A stretch of 64,000 nt of DNA from Paraphysoderma sedebokerense (lineage: Eukaryota > Blastocladiomycota > Physodermatomycetes > Physodermatales > Physodermataceae). Under the pieces are notes generated by a model. It had not been told where the DNA came from. It was given only the letters and a program-made list of their open reading frames with translations, and ran no database searches. Position numbers and translations under genes: made by a program. The stretch covers positions 62,001-126,000 of the forward strand of contig JAHLJZ010000031.1 in assembly GCA_025602915.1 (NCBI GenBank). Reading direction: 5' to 3'. The stretch's first letter is position 1. Each line of letters starts with the position of its first letter. Below, one piece after another: positions 45,433 through 59,938 of the stretch.

Positions 45433-45621
45433 ATGAGAGATTGGGGTTCTATTATGTCACGACTAGATATCCAGACTAATGCAGGAGGAGAGATGGCAAT
45501 CGAGTTGATAAGATTAAAAAATAGAGTTTTGAATACGTCGACGGTCGAAGAGCAGTTCAGTCGGTACACCGATGCCAAGATATCGGTGCAGAATAAATTG
45601 TCCGACAAAACCTGTATCTAG
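45433..45621 (+). CDS. Possible small protein, 62 residues, head-to-head with MTM1
   Basis: An uninterrupted frame from ATG to TAG that begins only 15 bases from the MTM1 start on the opposite strand. The product looks helical and amphipathic (EMAIELIRLKNRVLNTS, then VEEQFSRYTDAKISVQNK), like a short coiled-coil subunit, but I cannot name it. A donor-like GTATCT close to its end could extend it by splicing. It may equally be non-coding MTM1 promoter sequence. Confidence 0.25.
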   Translation: MRDWGSIMSRLDIQTNAGGEMAIELIRLKNRVLNTSTVEEQFSRYTDAKISVQNKLSDKTCI

Positions 45622-46317
45622 TGGATGCACCGTCTTATAAGTGTTCGAATCCCTTTGGACAGCAGAGCGCCTTTAAGAGTTCGCCGTCATCATTTTATAT
45701 GATGCGAGTCGATTGTCAGAAGTGAACAGAGGGAATGCGGTATTTTCCGATTAGTGGCTGACTCATCTCTGCAGAACAATCGTGGAGATGAGCGATTAAT
45801 CATATATTATTCTAAATACAAATAGCAATACTATCGTATTCTGTCTTACAGTGTTCATAAGTGCCTCTTCCAAAAGACATTATCATGGTATTACATTCTA
45901 TCCATGAATTGAGGGAAATGCGATCATGGACGTGTCGGAAAGTTCTACACGGCCGTTGCTATGGTCTTTGTTTATCCCGAAATTTCTTCCTTCGACCTGC
46001 AAACTATATTCAGCAAATCAATCTATCACTGATAACAAATACAGCTTGTAAATTTTTCTATTTAACGTATTATCATCAACTCTATATCGAAATTATAGCA
46101 TCCTCTTTAGTGCGTGTGTCAAAAATCGCCTTAGGTTCGTCTGGTTGTAAGCGAAGAACATCTTCAATTCCGGCCTCCTTCATTGACCAATACTCGTAGA
46201 CTTCGTCAGTTCCTCTGATATCACTATTCGCTGTCACACAACCTTCGCCTAAACACCTGTCTTATCGACGATTTGTTTAAACTTTTCAACAATTTTTAGC
46301 ATTCCAAGTATATTACG
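45622..46317. other. Intergenic with a tRNA-like fragment
   Basis: No convincing gene. The segment at about 45600-45660 has a T-loop string GTTCGAATCCC and an anticodon-loop-like CTTATAA, but is too short for a full cloverleaf. The right end is the promoter of the mitochondrial uS8 gene. Confidence 0.3.
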
Positions 46318-46809
46318 ATGCCCCAAATACATAATATCTGCTCACATCTTCAGAACGCTTTTCGAGCCCGTCAACATCTCACATCACTTCCGTATTCCAA
46401 ACTGAATCATTCACTCCTTCGTATTCTTCATCGTCAAGGTTTCCTCACCTCCATATCCTCTGGCTCACATCTTGGGCCCTACCAGCCTACTGCATCACCT
46501 GCTCAAAAACGATTGTGGGTAGAACTGAAATATGCTGCCTCCGGGACGAGTACGTCCGGGGTCATGTCCGAACCAGTTTTGAGCGAGATCAAGACAATAA
46601 GTAAACCCAGCAGACGAGTGTTCGCTGAGCCGTCCGAGCTGAGGATGTTGGCTATGGGTAGAAAATGCAGGAGGTTGCAATATGTTGGATTGAAGAGTCC
46701 TGTGGAGCTGGGTCAAGTTGTGGTTGTGAATACGAAAGAAGGTACGATGGATTTATACGAGGCCGTGGAAAAGGGACTAGGTGGCGAGGTACTGTGCGCC
46801 GTCAAGTAA
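46318..46809 (+). CDS. MRPS8: Mitochondrial ribosomal protein uS8m
   Basis: Single exon of 163 residues. It is a protein of the mitochondrial small subunit that binds 15S rRNA (helix 21 in bacteria). The N-terminal SHLQNAFRARQ, then LLRILHRQGFLTSIS and KRLWVELKYAASG, are family blocks, as are the pair VLSEIKTISKPSRRVFAEPSELRML. The bacterial-type C-terminal Ser-Gly-X-G motif is replaced by a longer, divergent end (GLKSPVELGQVVVVNTKEG), as in fungal Mrps8 proteins. Confidence 0.88.
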   Translation: MPQIHNICSHLQNAFRARQHLTSLPYSKLNHSLLRILHRQGFLTSISSGSHLGPYQPTASPAQKRLWVELKYAASGTSTSGVMSEPVLSEIKTISKPSRRVFAEPSELRMLAMGRKCRRLQYVGLKSPVELGQVVVVNTKEGTMDLYEAVEKGLGGEVLCAVK

Positions 46810-47277
46810 ATCTGTCTATTAATTGGATTATATTACTGAATGATTACAAGGAGATGACCTTTAAAATAATACCGCGGCTTGTTGTTAAATTAGCAGCTGT
46901 TTTGATATAGACAACTAATTTGTATATTGGGTCAATACCATAATAATGCTGCTACAATATCGTGGCAGTGAATTCTCGAATGCTTCGCCTTTGACTCTAT
47001 ATCTCACGGCAGTGTATAAGCAAATAATTTCAAATATGCGTGTCCTCTCCTGTGCTTTAATGATGCACTAAAAGTTCCACGGTCCTATACTTATATTATA
47101 ATGCGGTGTATAAATGATACATTGGCGCCGGAATCTCCACTAAGCGAGGCCGGCAGTTCCAAGTCGGATTTCCACTGCCACGTAAACACCCGCTGACGAC
47201 CTCCCATTGCACTCCCTCGTTCTTCATCGCTACACTCTCGCTAATCCCACTCATACTTCTATCAACCGCATTTCACA
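46810..47277. other. Intergenic (PUP1 promoter)
   Basis: No gene seen. The last 150 bases are pyrimidine-rich, as in many promoters here. No exact Rpn4-type PACE element was found. Confidence 0.4.
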
Positions 47278-48588
47278 ATGTCCGTCAAAGTCAACAATCC
47301 TCCAACGGGTGGCTTCTCCTTCGACAATTTCGTACGCAACCAGCTCCTCGAGAACCAAGGCTTGAAATTGCCAAGGGCCACCAAGACTGGTACAACTATC
47401 GTTGGGGTTATTTTCAAAGTATGTTTACGCATATACAAAAACATATTCCTCTGCACTGTCTCGTATTGCCAAAATGATCTTTTCGTGGAGTTAGTTACAG
47501 TTTGGACGGTTAACATTAAGGGCAGAGTGAGCGAGATTACACGATCGCTTACTGTGATGTCAGAAGCGAGACCTTACAATATTTCAGCGCCGCCTTTGAT
47601 CCCATAATATCCTGCATTGTATAATGAATTATCATTTTCTCAATATTTTATTTTCTCATACACAGGACGGTGTCGTTCTTGGAGCTGATACTCGAGCCAC
47701 AGAAGGACCAATTGTTGCAGATAAGAACTGTGAAAAGATTCATTATATTGCTCCCAATTTGTACTGTTGTGGTGCCGGTACTGCCGCAGATACTGAATTC
47801 ACAACTATGTTGATCAGCTCACAGCTGGAGTTGCATCGTTTGGCTACTGGCAGGGAAGCAAGAGTTTCCACCGCGATGACAATGTTAAAGCAGATGTTGT
47901 TCAAGTTTGTATTATGTTCTTGTCTCATTGTTATAATATGAGGACACTAACGTTGTGCCCGATTGTTACCTGACATTTTTATCTGCCCTTTAGACACCAG
48001 GGACATATTGGAGCCGCGTTGATTCTTGGTGGATTCGATGTTAACGGACCTCAGCTTTTCACAATCTATCCTCACGGTAGTACCGATAAACTTCCATATG
48101 TCACCATGGGCTCCGGATCACTTGCTGCCATGTCTATAATGGAATCGAAATGGAAAAAGGATATGAATGTATGCTTCTTTCTGTGAATCGTTGAGAGCTT
48201 TCCTTCCACTCACCCAAGACATCTTTCATTTCCTTCCCTATGATAATATTTCTTTAGCGCCAAGAAGCGATTGATCTAGTGCACGATTCTATTTGTGCGG
48301 GTATCTTTAATGATCTTGGATCCGGTTCCAATGTCGATGTGACGGTGATTGAGAAAGGAAAAGTTGATGTTTTGAGAAACTACGCTAAACCCAATGAACG
48401 AGGAGCCAAGGAAGCAAGCTACAAGTTTAAACGAGGAACAACAGGTACGTACAGACGAGTACTTCATCATCTAGTCTTTTATTAGCATTCCCTCTGACCA
48501 ATATTACTTATTAGCCGTACTTAAGACTGATATTCGAAAGTTCGTAACAGTTGTTGAAGGCGATGCCATGGATGTTGATGTGATGTAA
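47278..48588 (+). CDS. PUP1: 20S proteasome subunit beta2 (trypsin-like)
   Basis: Five exons, 47278-47418, 47666-47904, 47994-48168, 48258-48444 and 48515-48588, give 271 residues. The propeptide ends ATKTG and the mature enzyme begins [20 protein letters not shown], with the catalytic N-terminal Thr and the Asp and Lys pair ([20 protein letters not shown]). Also seen are [27 protein letters not shown] and [12 protein letters not shown], all beta2 features. It performs trypsin-like cleavage in the core particle. Length is usual. Confidence 0.97.
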
Positions 48589-49113
48589 AAATTGTCACTA
48601 TTTTATCCTCCTTTGATGTAATAAACTCCTTTACAAGCAAACCTTTAAATACAATCTACGCAAAAATTCTTATTTCGGTCAGAATCTAAACTCTGTTAAT
48701 CGACAAATGTTGCACGAGAGCTGTTACAATGTGTACAGTCTGCAGAGAGACATCCCAGGAATTAGCGAACATCAAATAGAACAGTTCGACAATTTGATGG
48801 ATATAAATTGTCTGATCGTGTGTAGAATGAATATTTTATAGCCAACGGAAATGCAAGCGAACATGAATGATTAAAAGACATGAATGGATTTAATTGTTCG
48901 GGACAATAATTAACGTCTACTAATTGCGTAATTGCGATACAAATTTAAGTATGATTAAAATACACCGCCATGTAACCTTTCAATATTGGCAGTTACTCAA
49001 TACCAACAGGTTCAATACACTCATGATTCATTGGCAAATACTCGATTTCATGTTCACGTTCACGTTCTATCCTTCATCAATACTTAAAGGAACCAGTTTT
49101 CCGGTACTCCGAG
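48589..49113. other. Intergenic, convergent 3' ends of PUP1 and LIS1
   Basis: A+T-rich, no gene seen. Presumed 3' UTRs of both genes. Confidence 0.45.
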
Positions 49114-51234
49114 TTACCGACATTCCCAGACTTTGACTAACCCGTCAACCCCGCCAGTGGCAATGACTCTCCCTTTGACATTCCAATCACAACAAGTTAC
49201 GAATCCGTTATGCGCATCTCTAATTGTTTTGATACATCTTCCAGATCCTAAATCCCATATTTTGATTGTTTTGTCGTCGGAAACTGACATGAAATGAGGC
49301 GATGAAGAGGAAGGGTGAAATGAAATGTGACGGATCCAATTGTCATGTCCAGACTGATTGGGGAATGAAAATACGATAAATAGAAAACGAAAGAACAATT
49401 AAATTGTGAGCTCGACGAACGGGCATGATAGGTAACAAGATCTGAATAAAAAGAAAATATAGAATGGAAACGTACAAAAGTCCAAACGCATCTGGCCACT
49501 CCAGCTTCCCCACCTGCGGTTGCTCCCATGGATGCCAATCCTTCACAGCTCCATAGTTTTATTGTTTTATCTCGTGATCCTGTCAAGACCCATAATCCCG
49601 GCTGTAACTCTTCTTTCCTTAATTTTCGCTTTATGCTCGAAGATGATGAATTGAGAGAGGTGTTGGAATCGGTAACCTTTTTATCATCAGAATGTCAATG
49701 GAAGATAAAGGCAAGGAGAATCAGGATTTTAAGAATATCAACGTTTACCTGATTCTGGCTGCTTGAGCCGGATATTAGATCTTGAATTGCGGCGAATTTA
49801 TCTACAGGCACGAATGCAACACATTCTATAACGTGCTCATGGCCTCGTAATTCGTATTTCATATCGGAGGCAGATGGCGAGTAAATTCTGGCGACCTACA
49901 TAACAAACATTAGTTCCATGCGTTGTTTTGTAGCAAAAAAGTAGATGAATACTTGATCATTCGCCCCAACCACTACCCATTTTCCATCGTCACTAGCGTT
50001 CAATGTCCGTATCCAAACAGGATCAGCGTGGTTGACTGTGATAGTTCGAAGACAATACCTGAAGAGCGCAGTAAAGTCAGTTGAGTATAAAAGCTGTGTG
50101 ACATAGAATTATTTGTTACCGACCCATTTCCACCGTCCCATATTTTTATTGTACCATCTCGGCTGCCACTCACTACAATACCTTGCCCAGTCTCACCCAC
50201 AGCAGCGGATGCGGAAGGGGCTATCCAAGCGACATCAGACACTGTGTGATCGTGACCATACAATGTTTTAATATTATTATACGAAGATGACGGGTCCCAT
50301 ATCTTGACAGTTAAATCCGCAGAAGAAGATACTATTTGAACGAGGAATGGATAAAAGATTCCTTGTTAGTGAAACAAGTACAACGAAAACAGCACAATCA
50401 AACAATTCCCAAAAAGGCGAACATACCCAATATTCCTGGTCCAGCACTTTGATTCTGATTCTGTTCTCCATCAGCTTTTGATTTAGCCCCCATGCCCCAA
50501 CAAACACCCGTCACACTTTTTGTATGGCCCCTTACACTGGTTTCCATCTCTCCAGTTTCCAGATCCCATATTTTAATACTAGTATCGTCGCTTCCAGTTG
50601 CTAACAGGTTCCAGACGGGATGAAAAGCCACACAAGTCACTGGAGATCGATGAGATGTGAGGGTGTACAAAGTAGATGAAGGAAGAGGCGATGAAGTTGC
50701 GGAAGAAGACGAAAATGGTGTTATAGGAGAGGATAGTTGGGCAATCTGAGATTCCAAATCTAATATCTACAAATATGAATAGATGAGGTGAGTAGTGGAT
50801 TTCTAGCGCAAACATCTATCAACAAATTTGCAACTCAAAAAGGAACAAGGGCACGACTGCCGCTAATTATGCTGGACTGCATAAAACAAATCCTACCATA
50901 CCTTCTTTTGTAGCCTCACTACCGTATTCCACTTCTTTTCCAAAAGTCCTTCGTATTTATCCTTCCCTTTTACTGAATCGGTAGTTCCATTAAGCTGTGC
51001 GCCAGGAGCATAATCTGATATTCCTGATTCCGATAAGAAAGTTTGATACGATTGAGAAAAATTCTGGGAATGTAGATAAGATATTATGGCTTTATGTCTA
51101 ATATGATTAGGGTTTAGAGGAATAGATAAATATCAGCTGTTAACATTTCTGAAAAGGAACAGTGAAAGAAACAAAAAAGATGCGGATGTTTACAGTTCTT
51201 CCTGTTGCTTCGATGTCAATATTGAGGAAGACAT
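49114..51234 (-). CDS. PAC1: LIS1 / PAC1 / NudF dynein regulator
   Basis: Eight exons, 51194-51234, 50902-51097, 50427-50766, 50124-50331, 49953-50058, 49749-49895, 49476-49601 and 49114-49353, give 467 residues. Lis1 binds the dynein motor and is needed for nuclear migration. The N-terminus [14 protein letters not shown] and [17 protein letters not shown] form the LisH dimerisation motif. A coiled segment and a Ser-rich linker precede the seven-blade WD40 propeller, which begins [15 protein letters not shown] and contains [56 protein letters not shown] and [10 protein letters not shown] 267-base region separates it from the divergent phosphomutase. Confidence 0.96.
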
Positions 51235-51501
51235 TGCAAGAAAAGTTTCAATTCCAACAATGTGCGTTATACAAAAGATTCAAAAGATCACAGATACAGA
51301 TTTGAATTGAGAAGGAATGGATTCAACGATTATTTGCAGCAGTAACGATGCATTCCGTTTCAAATCAAAGTTGGCAACATGGACTGCCCCTAAAGTTTTT
51401 GCTGATCCGAGTTGCATTTATATCAAGAACTGAAGTTACTCTAATATCCACACAATTATTGATTTATTCTCTCTTCTCTGTTGGTGTATTCGTGCTTCGT
51501 C

Positions 51502-53839
51502 ATGTCTGTCCCAAAACAATTGAAAGATCTAGCAGATCTATGGTTATCGCAAGACAAGGTATTTACTGTCTTATTGGCGGGCCCGCCGAGTTGTCTTCTG
51601 ACTATATTTTACCAGAATCCCGAGACCCGGAAAGAGATTGTTTCTTTACTCGAAAATCAAAATGTAGGAGAGTTACAAAAGAGGTTGGGTTCAAGAATTG
51701 AATTTGGAACTGCTGGTATGATACAGGATATATTAAATTAGAAGTCCTCCTTTCTAATGTGACCTTCCAACCTCAGGCCTCCGAGCTCGCATGGAAGCCG
51801 GATTTTCGAGAATGAATGATTTAACTGTTATTCAGGCGACCCAAGGCCTCGTATCATATTTGTTATCAAGTAACGCAAGTCCGTCCCGTCTCAGCGTCGT
51901 TATCGGCCATGACCACCGCTACAACTCCGAACGTTTTGCCAAGCTAACGGCTGGAGTATTTCTGGCCAAAGGGATCAAAGTATATTTTTTTGAGGAATTG
52001 GTCCATACGCCTCTTGTGGTATGTCGGTGTTCCTTCATGCGATATGCTTAGTCCTCAACTCTTAGATTGCTTCGTCTTGTGCAACCCTCAATTAGCCTTA
52101 CGCCGTAACCCTATATTCCGCCTCATGTGGGGTAATGATTACAGCATCGCACAATCCAAAAGATGATAATGGATACAAACTCTATTGGAATAATGGCTGT
52201 CAAATAATTCCTCCCGTTGATACACATATCGCTGACGCTATTCTCAAAAATTTGGAGCCGCAGGTCTGGGATGAATCGTTAGTTGCCAAGGAGATGAAAA
52301 AGGAGAACGGCTTGTGCATTAACCCATATAATCATGCCGTGACCGAGTATTTCAATGCTTTGAAGGATTTGAAAACGATCGTGAGGTTACGGTTAGTGTC
52401 TGCCTAGCATCATCATTATTTTCCATTAATTAAACAGACAATCCCCAGATCGAAAGACAAAAAGGCAAAAGTGAAGTTCGCGTACACAGCTATGCACGGA
52501 GTTGGCGCAAAGTACGCAAAGAAGGCATTTGAGGCATTTGATTTAGATCCATTTGCCCCAGTCGAAGAACAAATCCGTGTGTACAATCGCCCAACGTCTC
52601 CTCCCTAATACGTCAACTAATTGATACACATTCCTCAGAATCTGATCCATCCTTTCCTACGGTCAAGTTCCCTAATCCTGAGGAACCTGGCGCCTTGAAC
52701 CTAGCAATCTCCGCAGCTGACCGGGCTAATGCAAATGTGATCTTCGCCAATGACCCGGATGCAGATAGGTTAGCGGTGGCTGAAAAGCAGACAAATGGAA
52801 AGTGGCATGTTTTTTCAGGAAACGAAATCGGACTGCTGTTAGCGTCCTATCTACTATTAGGATACCGCCAACGATTTCCGTCTGCCGATCTCGCAGTTTT
52901 AACAACAGCAGTATCATCACGCCTGCTATCACAATTCGCCGAAACAGAGAAGTTGAGCTATGTTGAAACGTTAACAGGGTTTAAGTGGCTCGGTAATAAA
53001 TCAATTGAACTAGAATCTAATCCAGCAAACCCGAAAAAAGTTTATTTTGCCTATGAAGAAGCTATTGGCTTTATGTGCGGAAGTTTAGTGAAAGATAAGG
53101 ACGGCGTCTCCGCATTAGCTTGTTTTGCTGAAATGACATGTTGGATTTACGATCAAGGTAAAACCGTGATGGAATGGTTAATGGAATGTTATGTTAAGTA
53201 TGGCTGTTCTGGCGTGAATAATTCCTACGTAATCGTTAATGAAAAGGAAAAAATGAAAGCCATGTTTGATAGAATTCGTTATGGTAAAGCGGATACCAGT
53301 AAAGCCGAGGTACGATATTTTCCTTTCTCACTGCCCTTTTTCCTTCTTTGTTCGGCGCCTATTATCTGTTGGTTTGATATATATACTAATTTGATTAAAA
53401 TTTTGTTTCAATTTTCACTCAGAACTTGACCCCATCTTATCCATCTCAATTATCGAATTATCCAATTTTATCCGTTCGTGACTTAACTATTGGCTACGAT
53501 TCTACGAATCCACCCTCATGCACTCCTTCCCTTCCTGTTTCATCCTCATCAGAAATGATTACCTTTGTGTTTGGTATTCCAAATCTTTCAGCTGCCTCCT
53601 CAACTTCCGACAATCTAGAACAGTATGTGAAACTTCAGAGTGCCGTAGTTACATTACGGACTTCTGGTACTGAACCTAAAGTTAAGTGGTACGCCGAGTT
53701 ACCAGGTTTGTGGAACGGCCTAGACGACGATAAGGTGACTGGCGCCGATAAAGTTAATAAAGTAAAGCAAGTGGCAGAGCGGGAGCTGAATAAACTGGTA
53801 GGAGTGATTAAAAAGGAGTGGTTGACATTAGACGCGTAG
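51502..53839 (+). CDS. PGM2-type phosphopentomutase / phosphoglucomutase
   Basis: Seven exons, 51502-51558, 51616-51715, 51777-52018, 52096-52380, 52438-52576, 52639-53309 and 53423-53839, give 636 residues. The alpha-D-phosphohexomutase fold is complete: phosphoserine loop GVMITASHNPKDDNGYK, metal loop FANDPDADRLAV, sugar-specificity loops GFKWLGNK and AYEEAIGFMCG, and phosphate-binding RTSGTEPKVKWY. The FGTAGLRARMEAG start and overall sequence place it in the animal PGM2 / yeast Pgm3 (Prm15) branch, which favours ribose-1-phosphate interconversion over glucose phosphate. It would link nucleoside salvage to the pentose phosphates. The branch call is by pattern. Confidence 0.93.
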
Positions 53840-54062
53840 ATGTGAATTGATTTTGAATATGTATGAATCAATTAATATTCATTAATCTCATCAGCCAGAA
53901 TATATTTTTATCGAGATGTTTTTATTTCATATCACCCATGTCATAATTACACCGAAAAATTGATTTGAATTGTCTTGTACATTTCGAATCCAATCAACGT
54001 TGTGAAATGCCCGTAAACCGAATAGCACCTTATACACAAAACATTTACATATCGTTGTGTAT

Positions 54063-56155
<2,093 letters not shown>

Positions 56156-56723
56156 TGTGGACTGTGTGTATGTGTTGCTTGTAGAATGACTGTGGTACTC
56201 AATGCAATGAAGAGCAGAGAGACAAGAGGATGGGGAGTAGAAGAGTGCAGATGCAGACAAAGAGCGAGAGTGATGGAGCGTTTGAAATGATTCTCCAACT
56301 CTGGTGGTTGATGGAAGATGGAATTGTGTTCTCTGCTCGGGCGTGTTCGTTCCCTCTCCGCGTAAACAAACCAAACCACTCGCTTCGATTACTTTTCCCG
56401 CTACAAAGATGCCGGCATTCAATGATCTGAATTCATATGTTTCCTTGAAAATGAACATGTTTGATAGCCTTTCTATGAATATAAGGCATGACTGATCTCG
56501 AAGGAAGTAAACAATATCAAACATTGAGAATTTATTTTACATTTATGTGATTTGATTCACAGTTCACTTCAATCAACTGCTCCCGTCCCTTTATCTTGTC
56601 TTTCCGCCCTTGAAATTAAATCATATTCCACAACAATAAAAGGACAACCATCATTTTGCCCGCGTCCTATCATACAACTGCCCGAACTTGAAGCTGCCTT
56701 TACAGTTTCATAACTTTAGATGT
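56156..56723. other. Intergenic, RPT4 promoter and SMB1 3' flank
   Basis: No gene seen. Only overlapping short frames on both strands that start inside the RPT4 5' region. Confidence 0.4.
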
Positions 56724-57593
56724 CTACTGAGGAGGAGGAGGTCTGAAGCCCGGAGGTGGCATCATACCAGGGGGAAATCCTGGTGGAGGGGCACCCTATC
56801 AAATCAGAAATAGTTTGAACATGTTAATCAAGCACGGTATTCGACAAGGCATAACTTAAAACGTCAACGAACCGGCATGCCAGGTCGGAACCCTGGTGGT
56901 GGCATCATTGGGGGCATGCCCGGTCTCGGGGGCATCATTCCAGGCATTGGCGGCATAGGCATTCCAGGTCTCGGAGGAGGTAACGGCATTCCAGGTCTAC
57001 GTAATAAAATCAAGTCAGACCTAAATCGTTAGGAAATTTCACCAAGAAACGAAGAACACAAACCTCCATCCTGGTGGCGGCATCATCGGCGGTCTAGCAC
57101 CAGGCGGTGCCATCATTCCAGGAGCAGGAGCACCAATTCCTCCAGCAGGTCCAACCAAACCAGCCGGTGCAGCACCTGGCACTGGAATAGGAACACCACG
57201 ACCAGCTGGACGTCCGAAGCCGGGGCCGACAGGGAGTGCGACTGGTTTTTTATCTACGGGTAACAGCAAGTTAAATCGTCTCTTCTTTACATCCTTATCG
57301 TTCCTAAATAGAAACCTAGCAAGATACATACCGCTCTTTTCTTGTGGAGGAGGAGCCTCAATACTCATGCTAACAATCACTTCACCCCTTAGAATCACCA
57401 ATCCTAAAGTCCTCTTGATTTCTTTTTCCCTCTTTTCTTCTGGTTTATCAGCTACCTTTGTTTTAATCTTTCTGAATTCTTCGCAATCGGCTAATACAAA
57501 ATTCATGTGTCGATCAAATGCAAGCATCTGGCCTATAAGTGTTCGTCCGTCTGTGATGGTGATGCGAAGACGATAGTTTAGGAGCGACACCAT
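56724..57593 (-). CDS. SMB1: Spliceosomal Sm protein B
   Basis: Four exons, 57332-57593, 57064-57253, 56873-56996 and 56724-56795, give 215 residues. SmB is a core protein of the U1, U2, U4 and U5 snRNPs. The Sm1 motif is VSLLNYRLRITITDGRTLIG followed by AFDRHMNFVLADCEE, and Sm2 is LGLVILRGEVIVSMSIE. The C-terminal half is Gly/Pro/Met-rich with repeated PPPG and PGM units, such as PGMMPP and PPPGFRPGMP, which in animals bind WW and GYF domains. Intron 1 is 78 nt and lies after the Sm fold; a naive frame runs through it. Confidence 0.95.
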
Positions 57594-58599
57594 TTTGGAG
57601 TTTTTGGAGATGGACTGTACCAAGGAATTGAGGGTACGGAAGAGTTCAGTTTATGAATGTATTCAGCGACATATCAGGCGAAGCGTTGTCATATCGTATG
57701 GAAAGCGGCAAAGATCCGAGTCGTAGAATCATGTTGATAATTCATGGAATCAATCAATACCACAGTATTGTTTGAAGATATCCCATCCAAACAAAAGTTC
57801 CCATCAATTGAAGATTATAACGAATCCGCACAGATCAATCAGAGAACAAGTATGTAACATCCGGTTGTTTGTTGTGTTTGGTTCAGCATCGTCGTTCGAA
57901 TTGGATCAATGGTTTGTTAACCGAAATCAGAATAACATTTGAAGAGCACGTATGAATATAAAAAGAATGGTTAGTAACTGTAAACAATCCTGGCATCATT
58001 CGATCGATTCAGGTTCAACTAAGGTATGGGGACAATAGTTCCAGCCAAGGATGTTGGGCCGGAATCCAAACATACCATCTTGTCTATTATTTTAACCCGA
58101 ACCTATCAGGCCGGCAAAATCAACTGAAGAGGAATGAGAGATGGACGGTTTGTGCACCGGAGTTGGTAAGAAGTGTTAAATGACCCAAATGTTGATGGAT
58201 GGATAATCTCCGGATGCCTGTGTAGATGGATGTGCGCTAGGTGTCTGGCTGGCAACTCCAAGAAGGATTAACACGTCCGTCGAGCCTCCATAAATTCTCT
58301 TTTCTTTCTTGATTTATTAGACACCGATAAATTTTGCAATATATTGCCCATCGCGCCTGAGTAAATGGGAGATTTAACATTGGGTATTCTCGTAAGAGGA
58401 GTAATACCTTACGATTACCTCCCAGAAACCTTTCGTGTAGCTGATGGCGCGCAGGAAAGAACGCAATTAAGTTGGAAAAGGCATGATTTTACATTCGATG
58501 TCCTTAATCGCATACATCAATCAACCCAAAAATAACATCTGTTATTAATAAATAATATTCTACAATAATTACAATAGACGATACATTTCAAGTTCCAAT
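57594..58599. other. Intergenic, about 1 kb
   Basis: Promoter of SMB1 and 3' flank of UBC6. One 37-codon plus-strand frame at 57744 was considered and rejected. Nothing else recognised. Confidence 0.4.
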
Positions 58600-59938
58600 C
58601 TAATGAGCATATTTCTTTGCTAACAATGAAACGATCAATACAACAAGGGAAATAATGATAACATCGATTCTGGATGTGTTGGCCCTGTTTTGAGTTGGTT
58701 GAACAGGTGTATTTTGTCGATTTATTGGTGGACGAACTGGTGCTACGGCAGCAGGAGTGGAGGCAGGTGCTGAGGCGTGAACATTGGAGTTTGCCGACGA
58801 TGACGACGAGGATGCCGAATTTTCTGGCTCTGAGATCTGAGCAGCTATGGGATTGTAATCAGACTGATCTTCTTGTGAAGATGCGACAGTTGAAACTTCG
58901 TGAGCTCCGGGATTGTCGGAAGCAGTAGTACTCTGTGTTTCCCTCTTTTGTCCTTCGAAGGTAAAATTGAGCTTTGGTTCTTCTTTCTCTGACTTGCTTT
59001 CACTAATATTCTCATTTGGCAAAATCTCAAGGTTAGAAAGCTTACAAGTCGGACACATCCAGGAGCTGGATCTGTCGGCCAACACCTCCCGTTCTTCAGC
59101 GGTCCATTCTAAAGATCCAATTGCTCCGGTACTCTCTTGAGCCATAAATCCACTCAGAGCGACTAAAACTGTTCGTAATCCCCAAGCAGGCTGCCAACTC
59201 TCTGGATGATGATCGGAGACTGAGTACATTTGGTCGAACGGAATGTTGAAAAGAAACGTTACAAGACAAAACCCAATAAGGAACACAATGAGATATCATG
59301 AGTTATGAACCAATATGTTTTACTAATTCCGATTCCTTATAGTACTTACCGGACAAACAAATCTTCCTGTTGATTTCAAATCTCCCGTTCGGCTAAAGTG
59401 TCAAGAATACAGAGTCAGACAATTTCCATAAAAATGTGTGCAATAAAGCAAGAAGTTATACCGTTGAAAAGAATATACTTGGTGGCTTGAAAGGATATTC
59501 TGGTGGCAGCAGAAGACGGCCATGGTATCGACCCTTCTCATATGGGGTAGACGGAGGTCCTCGGACAGCTTTGAATTGATTAAAGAACACCATGCATTAG
59601 ACAATTGCCCCCAGAAAAACAAAAAGTAACAGTACATACTGAAATGAATCTCAAATATATTATCCTGCGTTCAAAGAAACATGGTTAACACAATCGCCAG
59701 TCTCCGGGGTCCAGAACATGGGATAACCAACCTCTAGTGCGGTGATGTGATATCTGTCGGATGGATCATTCTGAAAGTCCTGAAGTTCCTTTAGGATTCG
59801 TCTAACAGCTGTTTTACAAAGGAAGAATATAATTTAGCCAAATGCTGATTGTTGAATTGACAGGAGTTGGATGTCGATGGAGAAGGGGTTGGTTCGAGTG
59901 AGGATCAACATACCACTGTTTTTAGGGTTGTAAGACAT
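58600..59938 (-). CDS. UBC6: ER-anchored ubiquitin-conjugating enzyme UBC6 / UBE2J
   Basis: Six exons, 59914-59938, 59732-59808, 59640-59664, 59462-59568, 59350-59392 and 58600-59219, give 298 residues. It is the E2 of ER-associated degradation. The UBC fold carries AVRRILKELQDFQNDPSDRY, HFTVRGPPSTPYEKGRYHGR, LLPPEYPFKPPSIFFSTPNGRFE, and the active-site Cys in NRKICLSVSDHHPESWQPAWG. The usual HPN tripeptide is replaced, as normal for this branch. After about residue 150 comes an acidic, Ser/Ala-rich linker and a C-terminal tail-anchor helix, VIIISLVVLIVSLLAKKYAH. The length matches UBE2J1-type members. Confidence 0.95.

Noticed and set aside
57744-57942. Possible two-exon small gene on the plus strand (37 codons, or 53 residues if spliced)
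   Set aside because: The intron needed would be only 37 nt, shorter than any other intron I reconstructed here (58 nt or more), and the product matches no family.
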